Below are positions 11,329 to 22,284 of a DNA stretch of 64,000 nt, in pieces. Each line of letters opens with the position of its first letter. Position 1 is the first letter of the stretch. Position numbers and translations under genes: made by a program. The notes under the pieces were generated by a model. The model did no database searches. It was not told where the DNA came from and saw only the letters and a program-made list of their open reading frames with translations. The stretch is from Neckera pumila (taxonomy: Eukaryota; Streptophyta; Bryopsida; Hypnales; Neckeraceae). The stretch is from NCBI GenBank assembly GCA_963969595.1, contig OZ018409.1, forward strand, positions 2,420,501-2,484,500, in the 5' to 3' direction.

Positions 11329-14300
11329 ATGGCTGAGACAGGGGGCCAGGATACTGGAACTGTAGTGTCGCGCCCTAATGCCGGCCGGCGAGACCCTTAC
11401 GAGGTTCTTGGTTTGCCGCGTGATGCGACAGATCAGCAAATCAAGAGCACTTATAGAAAGCTGGCTTTGAAGTAAGTCTATATTTCACCTTTTCGGTGTT
11501 TTGTTCATCGGATATACTGGCTCATGTCTTGCTATCGCAGTGATTCACGACCTAACGAGGTCGTAGAAATAGTGCATTTGGTATTCACTTTCTTTGCTCG
11601 GTAATCATCAAGCATATGACCTAAATTCGATGTCAGGAAGGTCAGATTTATCTCCATGGCACATCAGAATGTTGGTTTTTGGCGCTTTTTCCATGTTGTG
11701 CTCCTTCAGAATTCTATCTTTGTGTCTGGTTTTCAACTTGAGAACGAGTCACTCGTGTCCTTCCCTTTCTATGACATCCCGTGAAGAAGTAGTCTGGGTA
11801 CAATTATAAGTCGGGTTGTCCACGAAATACTTCGCTTTACTGAAGCAGTCTAGGTCAAGAAGTTCATTTGGTGTTGTACGAGGACAGCATTGCATTCTTT
11901 ATCTTACAGTAGGTGGAACTTTTTCGATGTACGACTTTCTTGATGTACGGCATTTTTGTCAGTTGTGATTCCGCCACGTGTATGTGTTTTAAAAATTGGA
12001 TTTAAAAATTCCGCCACATTTGAATTTTCTTTTCGAACTTAAATTCGAGGGTTTAGAATTATTGCAAGAGCTAGAGGTTTCTTTGTGGTACAGTTCACAT
12101 TGCTTCCTTCACAGGAGTGAACATTGACTCGTGTAAGCTCTGAGTCACGTTGCTGAGTGAACTCCTTAATTAGCATAAACTTGTGATGAAGGATTGGTGG
12201 TGAGAAGACTGATCATGATTTGAAAGATAATCTATTGGAGAATTTCTCCAGTATAAGTTTGTCCTAATTTTATTTTCTTGAATTGACCCCCATGAGGTAT
12301 GCCATTATGAATTCTGAGCAATCCGTGTACGGGACAATGGCTGATAACAGGTATCATCCGGACAAGAATACGGGCAATCCAGAAGCCGCAGAGAAATTTA
12401 AGGAAGTGGCATATTCATACGGCATTCTTTCAGATCCTGAGAAGCGCAGGCAGTATGATGCTGCCGGGTTTGATGTATGCAACCTCTGATAGTGATCGCA
12501 TTGTTTTCTGTTCAGATATGCTTAACCAACGTACCGAAAGGAGAACCATATGATCACTGTTCGTGGTTTTTTTCTGCTCATCTACGTTTTTTTTCAGTCC
12601 TTACGAAGGATGGCACATTCATATATGCTTAAAACTGAATGGCTGTATTATTTTGCCAGCAAATTGCTGGCGTTTTCCAGTTGCACCGAGATTTGGATAC
12701 CTTGTGCTTGTTCCATGGAGCACTGCACTGTTTGGTTAGTGTTTATCGTAAGTGAGGATAATTTCATTAACCCGGAGGTGGCCTTGTATGGTTTCAGGCT
12801 GTTGATTTAGAGGGATTGGACATGGAACTAGACCTTTCAAACCTTGGAACGGTGAATACTATGTTTGCAGCGCTGTTCAGGTATGTCGCCTATCCTTGCG
12901 TAGCATATCTGGTTCATCCTTTGTTCCTGACGGCGTCCTGCAACACATTGCTCAATTTTATTATGCGAGTAGTGTTCTGGATACAAGATACTTCATTGTT
13001 TCTAAACCTTTGCGGTCTCGTTTTCTAAATGACCATTTATCAAGGACTATCATGCATTAACCTAGGGAGGTATCTGCTGCAGCAAGTTAGGTGTTCCAAT
13101 CAAAACAACAATCTCAGCTACTATTCTGGAAGAGGCACTCAACGGCACAGTAACAATAAGACCACTTCCCTTGGGACGACTTGAAAACTATAAGGTGAAC
13201 TGAGTCTTGGATTCTTGGTATTAAACGCCGCTTTTGAATTCTGTCGCATATTCAACGAGACTCCTTGTTTGAGACTTTCACCGAATTTCATTTTTGTGTT
13301 ATGTAAGTTTTTTTGTAGTTGTTTGGATTTTTCGTTTTTTTTACGTTCTGAGTGATGCTTTTTAGTTTCTTTCGCAAGAGAGTCTTAAACTTGCTGATAT
13401 TGTTCCTGTATTTAGGTTGAGAAGCAAGCGGCACATTTTTTTGGTATAACAATCTCCGAAGCTCAAGCAGAAGCTGGTGTCGTGATACGAGTTGTGTCAC
13501 CAGCGCAGAGCAAGTTCAAAGTATGTTCAGGACAGGCCCTACGAAACTGATGCTTAGTGGATAATGCCTTATTTGACATTTGTCGTCAAGAATTTGTACT
13601 ATTACCTAACCATTCATACAGGTCTACCGTACCCCTAGGTCGATTTTTGGTAGGTTTCTAATTCTGGCGGTTCAGATTTCACATAGAACTAAAATACAAA
13701 AAAAAAATTTATTTTATTTTTCCGGGTATTGGTCTACAAATTTAACAACGTTGGACATGCTGCAAAGTTTGCTCAATATATTTACGAACCTGACGCAGTC
13801 GTAGGGTATTTCAATTTCAGCTGATAGGTCTATATCCCCATTCAAGAGCCGTGACTGGTAGGCACCATCTGCTAGGTTCAAACTTACGTAGCATAGATGT
13901 TTAATTTCATGGATTTCCAGTACCAATCTATTTGTGCTTACTTACCTGTGCAGCTTCTGTATTTTGAGCAAGAGGAAAATGGTGGTCTAGGTTTGGCGCT
14001 GCAGGTATTCGTGCTTAATTGTGATTCAATTACAGATTGTTAATGATGAGCTCCTTTATTTGGCCGTACATTCTAGTATTTTACCGAATGCGATCTCATG
14101 CTTCAATCGTTAGTTGGATTGGACTGAGCTGGAATAATTAATTTTTTCTCGTCTTCTAGATTTGTAATGGTATAACATGTTCAAGATAACTTACAAACAC
14201 ATATTCGTTCTAGGCTATATTTACTTTTTTGAATTTCGCCAAATCAGCTGACATTTATTCTTGATTGGTATGCACAGGAAGACAGTGTCAAGACTGGAAA

Positions 14301-15778
14301 GGTCACGTCTGCTGGCATGTATTTCTTACACTTCCAAGTTTACCGATTAGACCCGACAGTCAATGCGGTGAGAGCATATTCCTCGTAGGGCTGTTATTTG
14401 TCAATAGTGGCGAACAGAAAATCTGGGTAATGTTGCCGACAGTGATTTATGTACTTTTAGTTCATGTAAGGTGTCTCTGGGTTTAGGTAATTCTCCTCGA
14501 ACCACGGGGAACCTTCTTAAACCCTGCTGCTTTATCGGACTTAATGCGAGACTTCAGAGTTGCTGGTTCAGGCATATCGATTGGATTGAGTAAGTTTAAA
14601 AAAAATACGATCTATTTTATTTACCAAATTCATGACCACTTCTGTTACCAACGCAGCTTGCAATAGCTAAAGACCCGGATGCAGCATTTTTCAAGAGGTT
14701 GGAAGGTCTTCAACCTTGTGAAATGTCGGAGTTGAAGGCAGGCACTCACATTTTTGCTGTATATGGTGAGTGCTGTTTTCTTTTGCCTGTTGTGCTTCAA
14801 AGAGCATGTTACTTTTCTAGCAATTTCCTGCATAGTTTTGTGATCCTTTCTGTACATAAATATATGTTAAAACTATTATTGTTTCATTGTTGCTGTGAAG
14901 GTGATAACTTCTTTAAGAGTGCCAGTTATACAATCGAGGCTATCTGTGCCGAGACATATTTGGAGACAGCAGTCAAGTTAAAGGATATTGAAGCTCAAAT
15001 ACTGGCGAAACGCAATGAGTTGAGACAGTTTGAGACCGAGTATCGGGAGGTGAGTGCTCATATTTTTGACGTTTGGATGCATAGTTTTGCCATTTAAATT
15101 AAATGATTTTTCAAGAACATTCTTTCCTCTCTTCCATCTTATCCATGTATCTCTTTCTGCTGGTGCATGTTTGACACGACAGGAATTTCCTGTAATTCTA
15201 TTTGCTAGTATGTTCGAAGATGATTTATCTAACAGACGGTATGGTTGTATTAATGTGCAGGTCTTGGCTCGCTTCCAAGCTGTCACGAACAAGTACACAC
15301 AGGAAAAGCAAGCGGTATGTGAAACCTTTGTCCTGGAGTACTACAAATTACGAATTTTCACGCCCGCTCAATTTGGCTAGATTTGAAGCAGAGAGATTTA
15401 GTTTTATTAGTGCCTTCTATATATGTGATCATTTGCCATGTACGTCGATACTAGTTATGTGAGATGGACGATTAAACCATATCCAGTGTGAGCTCTGGTA
15501 TTTAGTCATGTGTTCTTGTCATTGAGTTACAGGTGGACGAATTGCTCAAAACTCGTGAAAGGATCCATGAATCTTTCACATCTGTTCCTGCTCCTAAGAA
15601 AACAAGCAGCAACAATGGCACCAGCAGCAACAACGGCAAGGGAGTTGGAGAGGACTCTACTGTGAGTGCAGATGAGAGCGAGTCTCCATTGGCTGACGAG
15701 TCAAGTGCTGACAAAGCCAATAAGTCAAAGAAGGGGTTCAGCTGGTTCAAAACAAGTATGGGTTCAGCTGGTAAATAA
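11329..15778 (+). CDS. ARG1: ARG1-like J-domain protein (altered response to gravity)
   Basis: Predicted exons: 11329-11471, 12351-12474, 12798-12880, 13083-13194, 13416-13520, 13954-14004, 14278-14367, 14657-14765, 14901-15049, 15261-15314 and 15533-15778. All have GT/AG borders and compatible phases, giving 421 aa, close to the roughly 410 aa of Arabidopsis ARG1. Residues 22-90 form a J-domain, with the HPD triad at 50-52 split by intron 1. The middle carries the ARG1/ARL hallmark stretches ([36 protein letters not shown]). Residues of about 285-360 are a charged coiled coil ([19 protein letters not shown]), and the tail is Ser/Lys/acidic. In flowering plants ARG1 is a peripheral membrane co-chaperone of the endomembrane system acting early in gravity signalling. 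That family role is established; function here is inferred. The reading frame is intact. Confidence 0.93.
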
Positions 15779-17028
15779 TGGGCTTTTCTCAAGTCTAATA
15801 GTTATTATGGAATTGGTTCTGTCCTGCATGGCTTGTAAAATCTGGTGTAGTGTGTCTGTAGAGATAGGGAGCGAGAAAGACTACAGGGCGAGGCAGAGAG
15901 AATCAGGGTATGGTGTCATTAATCCGTGTGGTAATAGTTATATATTCCACTCCTCCTTTTGTCATCAAGAATTCACGTGTTGGACACCATATTGGAGTCA
16001 GTTTCATCACAATTACTTCACTTCACTCCAACAGCTTAGTTGGGAATGCCAGCAGTCAGAAGTGGGCTGATTACACATAGCCTGGATTACGTCAGTTGGC
16101 AAGTTGCAGCCAATTAGGGTATGCTAATTTGAATTGTGTAGCAGGTCCCTAGTTTTCCTTAGAAAGATCGATTTGTTGTCATTTTCGGTTCTGTTTGGGA
16201 GCCGTATTGGCCTTGTATCTAGTTCACTGCGAACAGCTATTCAGAAATGTTCCGACAATGGATAGGTCAATTCAAACTTGAATGACTACTGGTCTCAAGT
16301 TCTCCCTTGTGATTTGTTGCAAGGGGACTTCGTCATTCTTTACTTGCCAATTAGGCTTTCCCTTCTTTTGTGCAGTTGTTTTCTAGCTCCCTTCCTGTAG
16401 TGCATTTTGCACTTCGTTGCAAGTGCTTTTAGTTTAAATCACTGGCATATGACTGAAATTTGTCATAAATTCTGCTTGGAATTGTATTCCTTTTCGTGCA
16501 ATGAAGCTTATCCTATCTTCTCATTCCACAATGTTTGTGAACAAAATAGACGATCCCAAACTTTTACACCTGAATCGACTAACATAGTAAATCGGGTTTT
16601 CTGCCTCTGGACAGTTTTCATGCAGTCAAACCAGGATGATGGAGGACAACTACTTTGAGATTTCCAGAATTTTGTAAATATTGAGTATTTTGAAAACTCA
16701 CTCTAATAAGCAGAGTTTCATTGCCATACTACTATGTAAAGATGTACAAAAAGATCCAAAGGAGCTGTGATTGATTTGAATTTTTTGTGAACTTGTGTGC
16801 CATTGGTAGACGAATATAGTTGTAATGAACTTGATTTTGGGGGCAACGACACAAGCATTAAAATATGATTGTAATGGATTTTAATTTTTTTTGTGAACTT
16901 ACAAAGCATTGTCACTGTAATTGTCTAAAATTTGTGAGTTATTGTTAACAATTTTATGTATTTCTAAGGATTCCTTTTATGCATAAAATATCCAAAACAA
17001 TGTTTTTGCATGTTGATCACTTTAAGGA
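15779..17028 (+). other. 3' flank of the ARG1-like gene
   Basis: Probable 3' UTR followed by unannotated intergenic DNA. No further gene recognised. Confidence 0.4.
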
Positions 17029-17556
17029 CCGTGGTCGATTTGGGGGGCGGGTGCTCTTCAAAGATGTAATTCTAGATCAGATTGTATAAATTGGTTCTAT
17101 GGGTTAGATCCTTGAAGCAAACAAAAATGAAAGTGATCCAGTGGTTCACATCCTTGTAATTACTCTTTGAAGATTGATGTGTCATAAACACCTTTGGCAC
17201 TAGTTCTAATTAGGGTTTGCTACAATTGGACATAAATTTAAGTATATGGTTTGAAAATCAACCAAAAACCTTTTGGCTAATTCTTTCGCACATATCTATA
17301 GTTGTCTTTTACATGAAATATGCATTTTTTTTTTAAAACTCCAATATGAAAGGTTAGGCCATTTCAAGTTTAAACAAATACAACTCACTCAATTTTGCAC
17401 ACATTCTCTTGGAATTGGCTTTGTTAGGAGTGTATGAAGACACTCTAATTGCGTTCTTCTCTGAGTTTTTTGAAATCAAATATTATAAGAATAGTAGAAG
17501 ACAGAAAGTTGTAAAATCGACCAAAAAGTGGTCGACCAGTCCTTAAAGGGTTAAAC
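17029..17556. mobile_element. Family A-related TTAA element, about 530 bp
   Basis: The left end CTTTAAGGACCGTGGTCGAT and the inverted right end GTCGACCAGTCCTTAAAGGG followed by TTAA pair imperfectly. Left-end decay has removed the TTAACC. Interior non-coding; a short divergent member of the TTAA family. Confidence 0.5.
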
Positions 17557-17959
17557 TCGGACACCAAATGTAAAGAAAAGCTCCCAAACTTGCAAATTTT
17601 TGTATTACAAACTTAATCAAGCAAGTTAGCTACAAGTACGGCCATGCTCACTTTTGTAGCAAAAAGATCTTTCAGTTTTAATAAATCATTTATACAAGTT
17701 CAAATCCAAAAGATCATACTTATGATTTGTATAAAGAGACAGAGAAGTACATGCAAGAATATTGTGATTCCAAGTAGGAACAATGACCTCAAAAAATGTC
17801 TTTTTTACATGCAATTTTTAATAACTCAAGATTTGACCCTTGATTATATTCCTCTTCATGCTTTATGTTTTCTTTGAAGGTCAAATAATTGTTCATCCAT
17901 GTCTTTTCATATATTATCCAATACAAAGTTGTTTATTATCTTTCTATGTATAGATCATT

Positions 17960-19710
17960 TTCAAATTGCTTCATGTTTTTTCATATGATACTAGCTTGGT
18001 GTCCAAATGGCCTCTTCGACCATGCTCCACATTACAGCTTGGTCCCCAAGACCACCTTTCTACTAAATTGATTCCAATTCTATTTCTTCTGGATATAAAA
18101 TACTATTCCATAATTACTTTTAAAATGTTCTAATACTTTGTAATTTTTATGGTCATTCTAACTTGTTGGCCATAATTATCTTTTGAATGAATATAATACA
18201 ATTTCTATTGAGTAAATTGGAACATTAATATCCATTTGGAAACTAAGTATATATAGGCTTATGTTAGTGAAAGCTAAAACAATAATCACTAATGTTTTTT
18301 GCAAACTTCATCTTTGAGTTTCATGGAGCTTCCAACAATGCTAAGGGATTCTAATATTGTGCATCGGCTGTAGCTTCGAGCTCGCACCATAATTGAAACT
18401 TTAATTTTAATTTTTTTTCCTATGATTCATGCATTATTAAAGTCACTTCTATGGATGATTCAAGTTGAAAAAAATGAATGATTTCAATGAATGTCATGAG
18501 CAATTGACAAATGAAAGGTGCAATATTCTTTGAAGTTTTGAAGGTATCCTAATCATTGCACATTCCATTCAGGTATCAATCAATCAAGAAATTACACCAT
18601 GAACTTCACAATAACTATTCTTTGAGTTTTGTTTTTGTTTATTTTGTTTTTTGAACAAATGGGGAGAACCCACTACATTAAAAAAAAACACAATACAAAA
18701 CAGCCAAGCCATGAGGTTGGACAATGAAGAGAATATGAGCATAAAGGACCAAAGAAAACAAAGAAAGTAGAGAACCCTAAGTAAAACTACATACGGGAGG
18801 GCCACACCCTTGCCACCCGATAATGCCACCCTCCCTCAACGCTAACAACTTGGAGCGGAGCCAGATATTATCAAGTTTGTGCCACGCAGAGGCCACAAGG
18901 TGAGGTTGGAGCCTAGTGGTCATTTGAGCCTTAAGTAATGTCGCTCTGCCCGATTCAAGAAACGAGTCCTGTAGCGCTTGTTGCAAAAGACCACACGGCC
19001 ACAATGTATGAGAAAACACCTTCTAGTTCCGAGCGATCTAGATTAGCCAAAGTGACGACCCTCTCAATAGGGACAAGATGATTCGGAAGTCATGGAATCA
19101 TCGAGGCAGAGCAAGCCAAAAATACATAGTGTATGGTTGAAACGCACATGAATTTTTGAAGGTGCCCTAATATTGCACACTTCATTCAGTCCAAATCAAG
19201 TGTACACATTAGGAAATGCACAATACTAGGACGCTGTTCCATAGACCATCCAAAAATCAAGGAATAATGAAAATATTCCTTTAAAGATAAAGATTATGTG
19301 GTAAATCAATCAATTGTGCTAAATCAAAACTTTCCAAATGTTGTGAAATCAAGAGTAAATGCATTTTGTGCAACTGTCATCGGAATTCTCCATCAAGTTG
19401 CTTTTGCAATTCGACATTGGCTTCTTCCGATCAATTCAAGCTACTTTGTGTGGACTCCCGCAGCAAACAGCGCATGCAGTTCTTTGTTTCCTGTAAGTTG
19501 CCGCGCCATTGCATTCATTCATGTCGATCCGTTCTAAATTTGTGAAGGAGAGTTGTCGTAGGTGTTGACAGGAAGCGGTTGTGAAAAGAGAAGTGCATTA
19601 CCATCAGTACTCTGGAGAATTTTAAAGAAGAGGTGATGCAGAATTGTATTTCTTCAGTTTCAGTGGGTTTTCTTTTTCAATTTTAATTGGGTTTGCTTTC
19701 TTGTTCAAGT
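17960..19710. repeat. Segmental duplication, copy 1 (upstream of FKBP)
   Basis: Collinear blocks match 38950-40745: about 17990-18110 with 39010-39080; 18120-18330 with 39897-40120; 19235-19370 with 40120-40230; 19370-19710 with 40395-40745. The last block is best preserved (for example AATTCAAGCTACTTTGTGTG and GATCCGTTCTAAATTTGTGA). Copy 1 carries an extra 0.9 kb at about 18330-19230. Confidence 0.8.
18585..19140 (-). pseudogene. Possible retroelement or gene remnant
   Basis: On the minus strand an 80-codon frame at 18777-19019 reads like real protein (it includes LESGRATLLKAQMT and WHKLDNIWLRSKLLALREGG). It has higher GC than its surroundings and stops on both sides. It interrupts the duplicated block. 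The pattern would suit the 3' part of a decayed non-LTR retroelement, but I see no reverse-transcriptase motif, so the identity is a guess. Confidence 0.25.
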
Positions 19711-19832
19711 ATTGCATTATTTGGATACAGTGTGCAAAAGATATGAAGGTTCAAAATCCTATTGGTATCTTGAGCATGCTCTTCATAAAACTGTTGCAAG
19801 AATTTTTGACTTATTAAAAGCTTTACATATCC

Positions 19833-20162
19833 GGATCTTCAAGCAGCACACGTGCTTTTGTTTCATATTTGAATCTGTTTGTTTGGACATTCAAGTAGCA
19901 CACATGCTTTTGCTTCTGATTTGAAGCTTTTTGTTTTCGGACATTCAAGTAGCACACAAGCTATTGATTCTGATTTGAGGCTTTTGTATCGGGATGTTCA
20001 AGCAGCACAGATGCTGTTGTTTAAAGATTTGAAACTTTCTTTTCAGATTTGAAGTTTTTTTGTTTGGACATTCAAGCAGCACACGTGCTTCTGATTCTGA
20101 TTTGTAGCTTGTACATCGGAATGTTCAACTAGGACACACGCTTTTGTTTCTGACTTGAAGCT
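19833..20162 (+). repeat. Six-unit minisatellite abutting the FKBP start codon
   Basis: The core TTCAAGNAGCACACNNGCTTTTG recurs at about 19838, 19890, 19944, 19997, 20071 and 20124 (spacing 52-54, once 74). The last unit runs directly into the ATG at 20163. Units 1 and 5 contain CACGTG (G-box core); the others have that site mutated. It must form the proximal promoter and/or 5' UTR. Confidence 0.9.
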
Positions 20163-20891
20163 ATGGCGCTGCTGGTCTCAAGCCCTGCCCCGTCGCTTCT
20201 CTATTCCCCTCTCTCTCGCACGCCGAAGCTTAATCGGTTAGCGTCCCCTCCGCACTGCTCAAACCCTGAGAATTTTGTGAAGCAGGACCTCACAACTAAA
20301 GGCATCCCCCGGCGCGCTGCGGTCCTGCGTCTCGGCTATAGCGTAGGGTTACTGTCTCTCTCCCTCGTCTCTCTTCCCCAAATTGGACAATGCGCCAAAG
20401 AGAGAAAGCGAGACGACGAAGAGTCCCGACCCAAATTTTATGAGCTCGAGAATTCAAGCGGTGTGAAGGCTCTCGACATTCGCCAAGGAACAGGAGTATC
20501 CCCCGGGGACGGAGACAAAGTGGAGGTTCACTACTACGGCCGCTTGGCTGCGAAGCAAGGGTGGCGGTTCGACTCGACCTACGACCACAAGGACTTGTTC
20601 GGGAATCCGGAGCCGTATGTTTTTATTGTGGGAGACGCAAGTGTGATTCGGGGGATGAACTCGTCTGTGAGGACGATGAAGGAGGGTGGGGTAAGGAGGG
20701 TGGTCATTCCGCCGTCGCAGGGGTACCAGGATATGAGCCAAGGGCCTGTTCCGCCGGATTACTTCGACAGGCAGAGGCTGTATACCACGATTTTTAACCA
20801 GACAAGGTTGGCGAACGGGGAAGGGGAGACGCTGGGGACGCTCATATTTGATATTGAGTTGGTGAAAGTGAGAAAGACGGAGGCGCAATGA
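20163..20891 (+). CDS. Chloroplast thylakoid-lumen FKBP-type peptidyl-prolyl isomerase, FKBP18-like
   Basis: A 242-aa intronless gene. Residues 1-49 look like a chloroplast transit peptide (Ser/Pro-rich, few acidic residues). A twin-arginine signal follows: RR at 50-51, a hydrophobic core at about 59-72, and likely cleavage after QCA near residue 78. This implies Tat-dependent import into the thylakoid lumen. Residues of about 107-235 are the FKBP fold, with VEVHYYGRLAAKQGWRFDST, the GGVRRVVIPPSQGY segment and a C-terminal GTLIFDIELV strand. The KQGWRFDSTYDHKD pattern is what I associate with the plant lumenal FKBP17/18 group; FKBP18 is the closest match from memory. Many lumenal FKBPs have weak isomerase activity and assist assembly of photosynthetic complexes. 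The start codon is supported by the targeting sequence that follows it. Confidence 0.9.
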   Translation: MALLVSSPAPSLLYSPLSRTPKLNRLASPPHCSNPENFVKQDLTTKGIPRRAAVLRLGYSVGLLSLSLVSLPQIGQCAKERKRDDEESRPKFYELENSSGVKALDIRQGTGVSPGDGDKVEVHYYGRLAAKQGWRFDSTYDHKDLFGNPEPYVFIVGDASVIRGMNSSVRTMKEGGVRRVVIPPSQGYQDMSQGPVPPDYFDRQRLYTTIFNQTRLANGEGETLGTLIFDIELVKVRKTEAQ

Positions 20892-20926
20892 TGATGTGGA
20901 GGGCGAGCGGTTGTGTTGCTGTTCTG

Positions 20927-21650
20927 GTATAACCGGTGTTTTGTTTATAAAGCATGGAGTTCGCCTTGCGATGAGCAGGCAATTGAGGGACTACTGCGGT
21001 GGATCCCTTACAGATTTGAGTCGCAATTCGTGCAAGTAGGGTTACAAGTTTGTAACATACTCCCATTTCGAGTTTTCGACATTGAGTCGCTTAAGCTTGG
21101 AACGTCGGTACTTCCTTCCATGATGCAGAGAGCGTCTGTTTGCATTGCCGGCTAGTGCATCTTCTGTATGCCAAGTATACGAGTGTTTGCTGTGCTTTGC
21201 TTTTTGTCTCTCGATAACTGGTAATTTGTTTTGTTTCGGAGTTAGCCCTGCGATTGAGCCAGTACTGCAGTGGACAGAATAGAGTCTCAATTCGTGCAAG
21301 TAGGGTTATAAATTTGTAACATACTCTCATTTTCGACATTGAGGTGCTTTAACTTCCACGATGGGGGAGAGTGCCTGTTTGCATTGCAACTAGCTTTTCA
21401 TCTGTACACCGAGTTTTCGAATGTTGCTGCGTTTGTTTTCTGTTTCTCGATAACCGGTAATTTCTTTTGTTGTGGATTTGGCCTTGCGATTGAGCCAATA
21501 CCGCATTGTCTCCCGCATTTTGTACTGGATTTGATTCGCAATTCACGCAATTAGGGTTCTATATTTATAAAATACTCTCCATTTCAACAGCGAGTTGCTT
21601 AAACTTCGAAAGCTGCAACCCCCATGATACGGAGGGCGTTTCGCTCTACC
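20927..21650. repeat. Three diverged tandem copies 3' of the FKBP gene
   Basis: Copies begin near 20927, 21212 and 21448. Each carries GATAACTGGTAATTT-like, GCCTTGCGATTGAGC-like, CGCAATTCGTGCAAGTAGGG-like, AACATACTC and GAGTGCCTGTTTGCATTGC-like blocks in the same order. Lengths of about 285, 236 and 200 bp reflect indels. The first copy starts about 35 bases after the stop codon, so the FKBP 3' UTR and poly(A) region lie within the array. Confidence 0.85.
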
Positions 21651-21658
21651 AATCAAGA

Positions 21659-21682
21659 CCCCCCACCCCCACCCCCCACCCC
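21659..21682 (-). other. G-quadruplex-forming tract on the minus strand
   Basis: Four C-runs of 6, 5, 6 and 4 bases are separated by single A bases. The complementary strand has four G-runs with one-base loops, a very favourable G-quadruplex pattern. Confidence 0.85.
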
Positions 21683-22284
21683 AAACCACTGAATCGTGCT
21701 ATGCACAGTGTGCAATTAAAGAGTTTTGGGTTTACTTCACAGGAGTTGCTCCTTTGTGTTTCACTTGTTGTAACGTCTTCCTGCATTCCCACGTTGCAAA
21801 CTGAACCAGCAGTCCTGTGCTCCACTTTTGTCCGATTTGGTTTCCACTTTTTGGGAACAACTTTTTGGGTTCATCTTCACCGACGCAGATTGAACCAAGC
21901 GTTCCGAGCTTGCAGACATTCTTTTCGCAAAGCTCATTTGAGCTTTCCCTCCCCATCAATTTGCCCTTCGACGCAGTATTCTCGGTTGTGAAGATGCTGC
22001 TTCTTGTATTTGGTCAATGAATTAGCCTTTTACAATCTCTTCGAAACTGCAATTTCGAAAAGCGCAGCTGTAGAATCTGACGAGGCCGACGAGCTTGCTT
22101 TGAAATCTCTTGTCGTTTGAATTTTGAATTTTTCTTTCGGTTGTGAAGGTACGGCTACGTGTATTTGGTCCGTGGATGACCTTGATCAGAACTCTCTTTC
22201 AATTTCAAATTCAATTTTTTAAGGGTTTTGTTCTCGCAGGATTTTTGGTGAACACTGCTGATCGAGGCTTGGAGACTGGTCATA
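21683..22284. other. Intergenic between FKBP and kinase/PP2C pseudogene
   Basis: No conserved-looking coding sequence. It may contain the old promoter of the pseudogene. Confidence 0.35.

Noticed and set aside
20454..20888. 144-codon minus-strand frame opposite FKBP
   Set aside because: Shadow of the GC-rich FKBP coding sequence with no domain.
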